The position numbers and the translations under genes are program-made. The notes under the pieces are model-generated. The model did no database searches. It worked only from the letters and a program-made list of their open reading frames with translations, and had not been told where the DNA came from. A DNA stretch of 41,141 bases from Actinomadura kijaniata NBRC 14229 (GTDB taxonomy: Bacteria; Actinomycetota; Actinomycetes; Streptosporangiales; Streptosporangiaceae): contig NZ_BCQR01000112.1 of NCBI RefSeq assembly GCF_001552175.1, positions 1 to 41,141 on the forward strand. The letters are read 5' to 3'. Positions 1 through 8,960 of the stretch are shown in pieces. Within the stretch, counting starts at the first letter, position 1, and every line of letters starts with the position of its first letter.

Positions 1-1
1 C

Positions 2-196
2 CTGGCGGGCCACGGCGTCCCGGCGGGCCCGTGCGGGGCGGCGGCGCTGGCGGGCGTGCGCGCCGCGCTCACCCCGACCCGCCGCCCGTCGCTGTCCCCG
101 GCGCACACCGGGACGGTCGTCCTGCTCAGCACCGAGGGCGTCACCGGACCGCCGGCTCGCGAGGAGCGGGGGCCTCGTCCGTCATCAGCCGGGTGA
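2..196 (+). CDS. C-terminal end of a PLP-dependent lyase, diaminopropionate ammonia-lyase-like (partial)
   Basis: The reading frame is open from the window edge and ends at TGA 194-196. The visible 64 residues contain GPCGAAALAGVRAAL followed by VVLLSTEGVTGP. The glycine-rich GxxGAA turn and the terminal STEG/NTEG motif are typical of the C-terminal end of fold-type II pyridoxal-phosphate enzymes, especially diaminopropionate ammonia-lyase-like proteins. The PLP lysine and the catalytic domain lie outside the window, so the substrate cannot be assigned. The 3' end overlaps the convergent ferritin-like gene by 56 bp, which is long and slightly suspicious. Family membership is inferred from two short motifs only. 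Confidence 0.55.
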   Translation: MAGHGVPAGPCGAAALAGVRAALTPTRRPSLSPAHTGTVVLLSTEGVTGPPAREERGPRPSSAG

Positions 197-839
197 TCGC
201 GCGGGCCTCGGCGAACACGTCCCGGACGAAGGTCCGGCGCGTCATCCCGAGCTCCCGCAGCGCCCACCCGTGGTCGGCGACCACCACGGCCGACACCGCC
301 GCCACCGCGCACAGCCACAGCAGCGCCAGCGGGCGCGGCAGCGGGTTCAGGCGGGCGCAGTGGAACGGCACGTGCCGCCGCTCGTCGGCCAGCACGCGCG
401 CCGCGACGTCCCGGGCCAGCGGGTCGGCGGCCCCGTCGCGCAGCGCCCGGTAGTACCGCAGCGCCACCACCTCGGCGATCATCAGCACGGCCAGCTCGGT
501 GCGCAGCCCCAGCGCCCGCCGCAGCCGCACGAACAGCGCGTCGCTCCAGTGCGCGCCGATCGTGGGCTCGCCCGCCGCGCCGAGCAGCAGCGCCAGCATC
601 CGCGCGTGGTTCTGCTCCTCGGCCACGAACAGCCGGGCCGCGACGCCGTAGTCGCCGTCCCCGGCCTTGCGGATCAGGTTCGCGCCGTCGCCGTTCTCGC
701 CGACCTGGAACCGCTGGAGGCTGCGCACCAGCTCGGGGGTCAGGCGCGCGCCGGCGTCCCAGTCGGGATCGGGGGTGGCGCGGCGGCGTTCCGCCTCGTC
801 CTCGAAGTGCCGCCGCCATGCGGTCGCGTCGAATCCCAT
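141..839 (-). CDS. Ferritin-like di-iron protein
   Basis: A 232-residue helical protein with carboxylate/histidine pairs spaced as in ferritin-like four-helix bundles: E48, the EEQNH motif (E75, H78), E123 in a hydrophobic helix, and DERRH (E153, H156). These would bind two metal ions. The family includes ferritins, rubrerythrins and diverse oxidases, and the sequence does not say which chemistry applies. A hydrophobic stretch at about 168-190 (LALLWLCAVAAVSAVVVADH) may be a membrane helix or buried bundle helix. The ATG is preceded by AAGGAG at good spacing, so the start is well supported. It stands alone on the minus strand. Function beyond metal binding is unknown. Confidence 0.75.
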   Translation of the reverse strand: MGFDATAWRRHFEDEAERRRATPDPDWDAGARLTPELVRSLQRFQVGENGDGANLIRKAGDGDYGVAARLFVAEEQNHARMLALLLGAAGEPTIGAHWSDALFVRLRRALGLRTELAVLMIAEVVALRYYRALRDGAADPLARDVAARVLADERRHVPFHCARLNPLPRPLALLWLCAVAAVSAVVVADHGWALRELGMTRRTFVRDVFAEARAITRLMTDEAPAPREPAVR

Positions 840-921
840 GGCCCGCTCCTTTCACCACCGTCTACCCAAGCGCCCCGGTATGGGGATCTCCGCCGGGAAA
901 TGTGGGGGAAGTGTGCGGGTT

Positions 922-2006
922 TCAGGGGAGCGGGACGAACGCCTCCAGCAGGTAGGTCCGGTCGGGGCCCGGACCGTGGACGAGACGGCCGTCCGCCGCG
1001 CGCAGGTGCGCGGCGAGGACGTCCAGCCCGCCCGCGGGGCCGCCGCCGTCGGGGACGCCGTCGTTGACCAGCCGCAGGCGGACGGTCCGGCCGTCGGCCA
1101 GGATCCGCACCGAGCACACCGACGCCGCGCGGTGCCGAAGCACGTGGGCCGCGCCCTCGCGCACCACCCAGCCGAGCGTCCGGTGGACGGGCTCGGGCAG
1201 GCCGTTGGGGACGTCGTCCACGGCCGTCCTCACCCCGGCCGCCGCCAGCGCCACCCGCGCCTCCTCGATCTCCGCGACCAGGTCCGGGTCCGGTTCGCCG
1301 CCGGTCAGGGAACGCTCCGCCAGCGACGTGATCTCGTCCAGCCGCGCGGCGGCCTCACCGGCGCGGCCCTCCGCCAGCAGCCGCGCCGCCAGCCTGCCCC
1401 GCAGCCCGATCGCCGAGAGCGCGCGGGCCAGCGCCTCACCGCGGTCCCGCGCGGCCCGGAGCCGTTCGGCGGCCGCGTCCGCCTCGGCCAGCCGCCCGCG
1501 CGCGAGCCACAGCTCCCGGTGCAGGAGGTTCAGCCACCCCAGCGCGAAGACGGCGAGCGCGGCGAACACGTTGCGGGCGGCCTGCTCCACGACGTCCCCG
1601 GCCACGGCGTCGCGCACGAGGTCGTTCACCACGACGGCCCCGATCACCAGCACGGCCAGCGGAACGGCCGCGCGCGGCGCGACGGCCAGCGCCAGCATCC
1701 CGGCGAACAGCCCCGGCAGCGTCCCCACGGCCCGTCCACGAACACCGCCAGCGCGACCGCGCAGACGCCCGCCGCCAGGAGCGGCCACGGCCGCCGCACC
1801 GACGGGCCGTGCTCGACGACGTCCCAGGCCACCCGCGCGTACGCGCCGAGGAACACCGCCACGCCGACCAGCCCGGCGGCCAGGTCCCCGGCGGGCGGCC
1901 GTTCCCGCACCCAGAACACGAGCCCCGACACGGTGACGTACAGCCCGAGCGCCAGGATCAGCGGACCCGTCAGACGCGACGCCGGCGCGGCGGACTGCTC
2001 GGCCAA
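922..2006 (-). pseudogene. DesK-type sensor kinase homologue with a frameshift and no phospho-acceptor histidine
   Basis: Two overlapping frames together encode about 361 residues. The N-terminal part (from TTG 2004-2006, preceded by AGGAGG 6 nt away) holds membrane segments. The reading then passes into a second frame at the GGGG run (plus-strand C-run 1723-1726), where one base appears to be missing. The second frame carries the remaining membrane helices, the dimerisation helix and a degenerate ATPase domain. Compared with DesK-family kinases, the H-box ERLRxARDLHD reads ERLRAARDRGE, so the phosphorylated His is Gly. The N-box reads REGAAHVLRH, with His where Asn is expected. NDG and a G-rich segment remain. 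No response regulator is adjacent. It is either a pseudogene or a pseudokinase with an indel from sequencing. Confidence 0.6.
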
Positions 2007-2065
2007 CTGGAGCCTCCTCGTGCCCGTCCGGCCGGGAAAGTCATCGTAAATGAGGATGTACGGCA

Positions 2066-2460
2066 GTGACAGAGCGTGCCGATGCGATTCCGGAGAAATT
2101 TCTCGGCGAGGCTGTCGAGAACGGCCGCCCCGGCTTCGGCCCCTGGGCGGCAGCGTCCCCAGACCGCGAGGAGCCGGACATGAGGTCCATGCTGCTGATG
2201 CGGTCCGCCGATGTCGGGCTGGAAACCCCGAGGAGATCCAGGCGCACATCGCGTCCGGCGAGCTCGTGGAGGCGCAGGGGCCGGACGACCCGTCCCAGGC
2301 CCGGATCGCCCAGGCCGGCTCTGACGGCGCGCCCTGGAGAGCGCGGTACCGCGCGACGATTCGGCGCAGGGGCGAAGCCACCGCCGCCGACTACCGTCCG
2401 CACCCCCGAACGCGACCATCTCACGACCCGGGCCGCCCACCTGGCTCCGGGAGCCAGGGC
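2066..2460 (+). pseudogene. Possible disrupted short ORF in an otherwise empty 460-bp gap
   Basis: The stretch between the kinase homologue and the methyltransferase (2007-2469) has no clear gene. A GTG at 2066, preceded by GAGGA, opens a frame starting VTERADAIPEKFLGEA. Around the CCCC run at 2226-2229 the plausible coding moves to another frame reading EEIQAHIASGELVEAQG, as if one base were lost. I do not recognise the combined product. The alternative is random open frame in GC-rich DNA. The 2440-2458 part also forms a hairpin that probably belongs to the convergent methyltransferase. Confidence 0.2.
2440..2458 (-). terminator. Hairpin downstream of the DUF574 methyltransferase
   Basis: CCTGGCTCC and GGAGCCAGG form a 9-bp inverted repeat around a single base, so in practice a stem of about 8 bp with a minimal loop. 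It lies 12 bp beyond the stop codon of the minus-strand methyltransferase. No U-tract follows, as is usual in actinobacteria. Confidence 0.45.
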
Positions 2461-2469
2461 TCCCGCGGG

Positions 2470-3258
2470 TCAGGGCTTGCGGCCGACCCCGCCGAACTCG
2501 TCGATCGGCTCGGCGCCCTCGTCCACCGGCCGCCACAGCGGGCACGACACGATGCCCGGCTCGACCAGCTCCAGCCCCGTGAAGAACTCGGCGATCTGGT
2601 CGGGCGTGCGCAGCACGTACGGCGGCTCGGCGGAGCGGTTCCAGATCTCGATCGCCTCGGCGGTCTCCGGGCGCAGGACGTTGGTGGCGTCGTAGACGGC
2701 CAGGTAGCTGCCCGACGGCAGCGCGTCGATCAGCCGCCGGACGATCGACAACGCCTCCCCGTCGGCGACGATGTGCCCGAGGATGCCCATGAGCATCAGC
2801 GCGATCGGCCGGTCGAAGTCCAGCGTCTTGCGCGCCTCCTCGATGATCTTCTCGGGCTGCCGCAGGTCGGCGTCGATGTAGGTGGTCGTCCCCTCGGGGG
2901 AACTGGTCAGCAGGGCCCACGCGTGCGCCAGGACCAGCGGGTCGTTGTCCACATAAACGATCTTCGCGTCCGGGGCGACGGACTGCGCGACCTCGTGGGT
3001 GTTGTCCGCGGTCGGCAGCCCGGTGCCGATGTCGAGGAACTGCCGGACCCCGGCCTCCCCGGCCAGGTGGCGCACGGCCCGCACCAGGAACGCCCGCGTG
3101 GACCGCGCCATCTGCGCCATGTCGGGGATCACCTGGAGGATCTCGTCCCCGACCCGCCGGTCCACCTCGACGTGGTCCTTACCGCCGAGCCAGTAGTTCC
3201 AGATCCGGGCGGTCTGCGGAACGGTGAAGTCGACTCCGGGAAACTGGGCGTCGCTCAC
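2470..3258 (-). CDS. DUF574 / Methyltransf_19 SAM-dependent methyltransferase
   Basis: A 262-residue protein of the actinobacterial DUF574 family (Pfam Methyltransf_19). The family signature RIWNYWLGGKDH is at 18-29, the SAM-binding loop LDIGTGLPT at 75-83, and the acidic strand end YVDNDP at 102-107. It is full length for the family. The GTG start is preceded by AAGGGG about 9 nt upstream. Proteins of this family are abundant paralogues in streptomycetes and relatives and often sit beside XRE/DUF397 regulators, which is not the case here. The methyl acceptor is unknown for most members, so no substrate is proposed. Confidence 0.9.
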   Translation of the reverse strand: MSDAQFPGVDFTVPQTARIWNYWLGGKDHVEVDRRVGDEILQVIPDMAQMARSTRAFLVRAVRHLAGEAGVRQFLDIGTGLPTADNTHEVAQSVAPDAKIVYVDNDPLVLAHAWALLTSSPEGTTTYIDADLRQPEKIIEEARKTLDFDRPIALMLMGILGHIVADGEALSIVRRLIDALPSGSYLAVYDATNVLRPETAEAIEIWNRSAEPPYVLRTPDQIAEFFTGLELVEPGIVSCPLWRPVDEGAEPIDEFGGVGRKP

Positions 3259-3371
3259 GGCGCGAACCCCTTTATCGATAGGCTTTTGGAAAGGTCATCA
3301 AGCAACGACATATTTCCACACGAAGTTATCGTCCACCGGTGTTTCCGCGCAGCTCCCCGACGGGGCGCGGT

Positions 3372-3848
3372 TCACGAACGGGAGGCGATGACCTCCAGCA
3401 TCGCGCTCGTCGAGCGCGCCTCGGTGAGTCCGAACTCCCACGCCTCCGCGCCCAGCGCCTCGGCCCCCAGCCGCTTGGCCTCGGTGTGCGGGTCCCCGGC
3501 CGTGAACGCCAGCGCGGCCGGCTCCATCGGCGCGAGCAGGCCGACGTAGTCCCGCCAGCCCGCGGCGTCCGGCGGACCCGAGATCACGAAGACGCCGGCC
3601 ACCGACCGCAGCGCCGCCATGACCTCGGCGCGTTCGGCGGCGGTGTTGACCGGGCGGGTCGGCCCCTTCCAGGCCCGCACCCGCTCGTCGTCCTCGATCC
3701 CCACCGCCACGGGGAGCCCGCGCGCGGCGACCTCCGCCAGGTAGCGGACGTGCCCGACGTGCAGCAGGTCGAACACCCCCGTGACGACCACGGGCCGCCC
3801 GCTCGGTCGCGCCCCCGCCCAGGCGGCCGACAGCCGATGCTCCTCCAA
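3372..3848 (-). CDS. Cytidylyltransferase-like nucleotidyltransferase
   Basis: A 158-residue protein with the class I nucleotidyltransferase motif GVFDLLHVGHVRYL (HVGH at 30-33), which binds the nucleotide triphosphate. A C-terminal RSTSAML segment stands in place of the usual ISTT signature. Size and motifs fit the RfaE2/glycerol-3-phosphate cytidylyltransferase-like branch, in which NTP is coupled to a phosphorylated sugar or polyol. The start taken here is TTG at 3846-3848; an internal GTG at the start of VVVTGVFD would give a shorter protein. It lies next to the glycerol genes, but its own substrate cannot be read from the sequence. Confidence 0.75.
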   Translation of the reverse strand: MEEHRLSAAWAGARPSGRPVVVTGVFDLLHVGHVRYLAEVAARGLPVAVGIEDDERVRAWKGPTRPVNTAAERAEVMAALRSVAGVFVISGPPDAAGWRDYVGLLAPMEPAALAFTAGDPHTEAKRLGAEALGAEAWEFGLTEARSTSAMLEVIASRS

Positions 3849-3958
3849 CGTGGCCCGCCCTTCGAACGTCCTTCCCCTGCTCCCCAGTCAACACGACCGG
3901 CCCGGTGTTCCCGACCACCACCCTGCGCCTTGGCGAACGGACCCGGCGTCCCGCCAGG

Positions 3959-5512
<1,554 letters not shown>

Positions 5513-5527
5513 GGTCGCGGCCTCCGC

Positions 5528-6295
5528 TCACCAGCGGGAGCCGCCGAACTCCCGCGACACCGCGCGGGCCGCGTCGCGCACGTATCCCACCAGCCGCGCG
5601 TCGGGGACGCGGCGCGCGTCGCACAGGCGCTCCACCGCACCGGAGATGCCGATCGCGCCGACCACGAGGCCGCCGTGTCCCCGGATGGGCGCGGCGATCG
5701 CGGCCTCGCCGATCGACAGCTCCTCGACCTCCGCCGCCCAGCCGTTCTCCCGGACGCGGGCGAGCGCGCGGGACAGCTCGCGGTGGTCGGTGACGGTGCG
5801 GCGGCAGAACGTCTCCAGCTCGGTCCCGCGCACCGCCGCGACGGCGTTCGCGTCGTGCGCCAGCAGCGCCTTGCCGAGGGCCGTGGCGTGCAGCGGCAGC
5901 AGCGCCCCGACGTCCAGGGTCTGGAGCGTGTCGTCGGGGCGGAAGACATGGTGGACGACCAGGACGCGGCCCTCCAGCAGCGTGCCGATCCGCACCGCCT
6001 CGCCGCTGCGCGCCGCCAGCGCGTCCGCCCAGTTGAGGGCCCGCGAACGCAGCTCGTTGACGTCCAGGTAGCTGGAGCCCAGGTGCAGGAGGGCCGCGCC
6101 GAGCTGGTACTTGCCGGAGTCGCGGTCCTGCTCGACGAAGCCGACCCGCTCCAGGGTGCGCAGGATGCCGTGCGCGGTGCCCCGCGCCAGGCCGAGCGAC
6201 GCGGCGATCTCGCCCACGCCGAGCCGGCCCGTCCCCGCCGCGAGCAGCCGCAGGATCGCGGCGGCCCGCTCGATCGACTGCACCGGTCCCGGCAT
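5528..6295 (-). CDS. gylR: IclR-family regulator of glycerol genes (GylR-like)
   Basis: A 255-residue IclR-type regulator. An N-terminal winged helix lies at about 5-65 (SIERAAAILRLLAAG, then the recognition helix region LGLARGTAHGILRTLERVGFVEQD), followed by the effector-binding domain. The start is the ATG at 6293-6295, because it begins the conserved MPGPVQSIERAAAIL segment and lies 7 nt after a TAGCAT hexamer, the arrangement of a leaderless transcript. The location between glpK1 and the divergent glpF-glpK2-glpD cluster matches gylR of Streptomyces, which represses gylCAB and is relieved by glycerol or glycerol 3-phosphate. Two identical operator-like repeats lie in the divergent region, one over this gene's own promoter. 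Confidence 0.85.
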   Translation of the reverse strand: MPGPVQSIERAAAILRLLAAGTGRLGVGEIAASLGLARGTAHGILRTLERVGFVEQDRDSGKYQLGAALLHLGSSYLDVNELRSRALNWADALAARSGEAVRIGTLLEGRVLVVHHVFRPDDTLQTLDVGALLPLHATALGKALLAHDANAVAAVRGTELETFCRRTVTDHRELSRALARVRENGWAAEVEELSIGEAAIAAPIRGHGGLVVGAIGISGAVERLCDARRVPDARLVGYVRDAARAVSREFGGSRW

Positions 6296-6302
6296 GCTCG
6301 CG

Positions 6303-6332
6303 ATGCTAGTTCCGCCGGAAGGTGTTCGACAA
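6303..6332 (-). promoter_or_regulatory. Predicted leaderless promoter of gylR
   Basis: On the minus strand TTGTCG (6327-6332) and TAGCAT (6303-6308) are separated by 18 nt, and TAGCAT ends 7 nt before the gylR ATG. The -35 element lies inside the left 20-bp repeat, so a protein bound there would block RNA polymerase. Confidence 0.5.
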
Positions 6333-6341
6333 TGTCGGCAC
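6322..6341. promoter_or_regulatory. GylR operator candidate 1
   Basis: GTGTTCGACAATGTCGGCAC, identical in all 20 bases to the copy at 6436-6455. Its core CGACA-A-TGTCG is a perfect 11-bp dyad. It lies 26 nt upstream of the gylR start and overlaps the predicted -35 element, which fits autorepression by an IclR-type dimer. Binding by GylR is inferred. Confidence 0.6.
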
Positions 6342-6435
6342 CCTCCGGCATCGCCGTGGTAAGCCGGAGACGCTGCCCCAACGCTGTGATCCACTGCACA
6401 CGGGCGAGGGTAACGGGCCGTCCCGCTCGGCAAAA

Positions 6436-6455
6436 GTGTTCGACAATGTCGGCAC
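6436..6455. promoter_or_regulatory. GylR operator candidate 2
   Basis: The second identical copy of the 20-bp repeat, centred 114 bp from the first and ending 62 nt before glpF. Its position suits control of the glpF-glpK2-glpD transcript. No convincing -35/-10 pair could be fixed for that transcript. Confidence 0.6.
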
Positions 6456-6517
6456 GCGTCCGTTGTTGCCGCTATGTGGCCGACTTATCGTCCTCGGCAC
6501 CGACCGAGGAGGAAGCA

Positions 6518-7336
6518 ATGGAGCGTAGAAGGGTCCCGGGCCTCACCGGCGAACTCGCGGCCGAGTTCGCCGGCACGATGATCATCATTCTGTTCGGCGT
6601 CGGCGTCGTCGCCCAGGTCGTGGCGGGCGGCATCGGCGACCACGACAGCATCGCCTGGGCCTGGGGCCTCGGCGTGACCCTCGCGGTCTACACCTCCGCC
6701 AAGATCAGCGGCGCGCATCTCAACCCGGCGGTCACCGTCGCGCTGGCCACGTTCCGCGAGTTCCCCTGGCGCAAGGTCGCCCCGTACGCGCTGGCGCAGA
6801 CGCTCGGCGCGTTCGCCGGCGCGCTGCTGGTCCGCTGGAACTACAGCGAGGTGCTGGCCAAGGTCGACCCCGACCACACCATCAAGACGCAGGGCGTCTT
6901 CTCCACCCTGCCCGGCAACGGCACCCTGCCCGTCCACACCGGCGGCGCGCTGCGCGACCAGATCATCGGCACCGCGATCCTGCTCTTCCTCATCCTGGCC
7001 GTCACCGACCTGCGCAACTCCGCCCCCGCCGCCAACCTCGGTCCCGTGGTGGTCGGCCTGATCGTCGTGGCGATCGGCTTCGCGTGGGGCACCGACGCCG
7101 GTTACGCCATCAACCCCGCCCGCGACTTCGGGCCGCGGCTGGCCTCGTTCCTCACCGGCTACGACGGGGCGTGGCGCGACCAGTACGGCGACCTGTACTT
7201 CTGGGTGCCGATCGTCGGCCCGCTGGTCGGCGGCGTGCTCGGCGCCGGGCTCTACCGGCTCCTGATCGGCCGCTACCTGCCCGGCCCCGAGGACGTCACC
7301 CCGCCCGCCACCCAGCCCCAGACCGCGGCGGTCTGA
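6518..7336 (+). CDS. glpF: Glycerol facilitator, MIP/aquaglyceroporin family
   Basis: A 272-residue membrane protein of the major intrinsic protein family, passing glycerol across the cytoplasmic membrane. Both NPA half-helix motifs are present: HLNPAVT (NPA 69-71) and AINPARDFGPR (NPA 199-201). The Asp directly after NPAR is characteristic of glycerol facilitators rather than water-specific aquaporins. Six hydrophobic segments are visible. The ATG has AGGAGGA immediately upstream at 6507-6513. It is the first gene of a three-gene operon with glpK2 (30-bp gap) and glpD. The C-terminus is short, Pro/Thr-rich and probably cytosolic. Confidence 0.93.
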   Translation: MERRRVPGLTGELAAEFAGTMIIILFGVGVVAQVVAGGIGDHDSIAWAWGLGVTLAVYTSAKISGAHLNPAVTVALATFREFPWRKVAPYALAQTLGAFAGALLVRWNYSEVLAKVDPDHTIKTQGVFSTLPGNGTLPVHTGGALRDQIIGTAILLFLILAVTDLRNSAPAANLGPVVVGLIVVAIGFAWGTDAGYAINPARDFGPRLASFLTGYDGAWRDQYGDLYFWVPIVGPLVGGVLGAGLYRLLIGRYLPGPEDVTPPATQPQTAAV

Positions 7337-7366
7337 CCCACCCCGATCCTCCAGGAGACACAGCAG

Positions 7367-8884
7367 ATGGCAGAGTTCGTCGGCGCGATCGACCAGGGCA
7401 CCACCAGCACCCGGTTCATGATCTTCGACCACGGTGGCAACGAGATCGCCCGCCACCAGCTCGAACACGAGCAGATCCTCCCGCGGGCCGGCTGGGTGGA
7501 GCACGACCCGATCGAGATCTGGGAGCGCACCCGCGCCGTGCTCCAGTCCACCCTCAACAAGGCGAACCTCCAGGCGTCCGACCTGGCCGCGCTCGGCATC
7601 ACCAACCAGCGCGAGACGACCGTCGTGTGGAACCGCCGCACCGGCCGCCCCTACTACAACGCCATCGTGTGGCAGGACACCCGCACCGACCGGATCGCCT
7701 CGGCGCTGGACCGCGACGGACGCGGCGACGTCATCCGGCGGCGGACCGGACTGCCCCCGGCGACCTACTTCGCCGGCGGCAAGATCCAGTGGATCCTGGA
7801 GAACGTCGACGGCGTCCGCGAGGCCGCCGAACGCGGCGAAGCGATCTTCGGGACGACCGACTCGTGGCTGCTGTGGAACCTCACCGGCGGACCCGACGGC
7901 GGCGTCCACGTCACCGACGTCACCAACGCCAGCCGCACGATGCTGATGGACCTGGAGACCCTCGACTGGGACGACGAGCTCCTGTCGTTCTTCGGCATCC
8001 CCCGCGCGATGCTCCCGGAGATCAAACCGTCCGCCTCGCCCGACCCCTACGGCGTGACCCGTCCCAACGGCCCGCTCGGCGGCGAGGTGCCGCTGACCGC
8101 CGCGCTCGGAGACCAGCAGGCCGCCACCGTCGGCCAGGTCTGCTTCGAGCCCGGCCAGGCCAAGAACACCTACGGCACCGGCAACTTCCTGCTGCTCAAC
8201 ACCGGGACGACGCCCGTCCGCTCGTCGCACGGCCTGCTCACCACCGTCTGCTACAAGTTCGGCGACCACGACCCCGTCTACGCCCTCGAAGGCTCCATCG
8301 CGGTGACGGGCTCGGCCGTGCAGTGGCTGCGCGACCAGCTCGGCATCATCTCCGGCGCGTCGCAGAGCGAGTCCCTCGCCCGCCAGGTCGAGGACAACGG
8401 CGGGGTGTACTTCGTGCCCGCGTTCTCCGGCCTGTTCGCCCCCCACTGGCGCTCGGACGCCCGCGGCGCGATCGTCGGGCTGTCCCGGTACAACACCAAC
8501 GCCCACCTGGCCCGCGCCACCCTCGAATCGATCTGCTACCAGACCCGCGACGTCGTGGACGCCATGCAGAAGGACTCCGGCGTCTCCCTCGACGTCCTCA
8601 AGGTGGACGGCGGCGTCACCGCCAACGAGCTGTGCATGCAGATCCAGGCCGACATCCTCGGCGTCCCGGTCTCCCGCCCCGTGGTGGCCGAGACGACCGC
8701 CCTCGGCGCGGCCTACGGGGCGGGCCTGGCCGTCGGGTTCTGGAAGTCCACCGACGAGCTGACCGCCAACTGGAACGAGGACCGCCGCTGGGAACCCCGG
8801 TGGACCGCCGAGCAGCGCGAGAGCGGCCACGCCGGATGGCGCAAGGCCGTCACCCGGACCCTCGACTGGGTCGACGTCGACTGA
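7367..8884 (+). CDS. glpK: Glycerol kinase, second copy
   Basis: A 505-residue FGGY-family glycerol kinase with DQGTTSTRFMIFDHGG at the N-terminus, GWVEHDPIEIW, NQRETTVVWN, GDQQAATVGQ, GTGNFLLLNTGT, GSIAVTGSAVQW and GLFAPHWRSD. It differs from glpK1 by an insertion of about 12 residues before GDQQA (SPDPYGVTRPNGPLGG). The ATG follows CAGGAGA at normal spacing. It lies between glpF and glpD in one transcript, so it is the copy physically coupled to uptake and oxidation; glpK1 is coupled to the regulator. Two kinases within one regulon are redundant unless they differ in affinity, cofactor or timing. Confidence 0.93.
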   Translation: MAEFVGAIDQGTTSTRFMIFDHGGNEIARHQLEHEQILPRAGWVEHDPIEIWERTRAVLQSTLNKANLQASDLAALGITNQRETTVVWNRRTGRPYYNAIVWQDTRTDRIASALDRDGRGDVIRRRTGLPPATYFAGGKIQWILENVDGVREAAERGEAIFGTTDSWLLWNLTGGPDGGVHVTDVTNASRTMLMDLETLDWDDELLSFFGIPRAMLPEIKPSASPDPYGVTRPNGPLGGEVPLTAALGDQQAATVGQVCFEPGQAKNTYGTGNFLLLNTGTTPVRSSHGLLTTVCYKFGDHDPVYALEGSIAVTGSAVQWLRDQLGIISGASQSESLARQVEDNGGVYFVPAFSGLFAPHWRSDARGAIVGLSRYNTNAHLARATLESICYQTRDVVDAMQKDSGVSLDVLKVDGGVTANELCMQIQADILGVPVSRPVVAETTALGAAYGAGLAVGFWKSTDELTANWNEDRRWEPRWTAEQRESGHAGWRKAVTRTLDWVDVD

Positions 8885-8894
8885 CGCCGGCCCC

Positions 8895-8926
8895 GCGGGC
8901 GGGGCGGTCCCACCCGCCCCGCCCGC
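8895..8926 (+). terminator. Strong intra-operon hairpin between glpK2 and glpD
   Basis: GCGGGCGGGGCGG (8895-8907) and CCGCCCCGCCCGC (8914-8926) form a 13-bp perfect, all-GC stem with a 6-nt loop. It begins 10 bp after the glpK2 stop and ends 34 bp before glpD. It may be a partial terminator or a 3'-end stabiliser that lowers or uncouples glpD expression. Confidence 0.55.
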
Positions 8927-8960
8927 ACCGCAGAACCACCACACAGACAGGAGACCCGAC

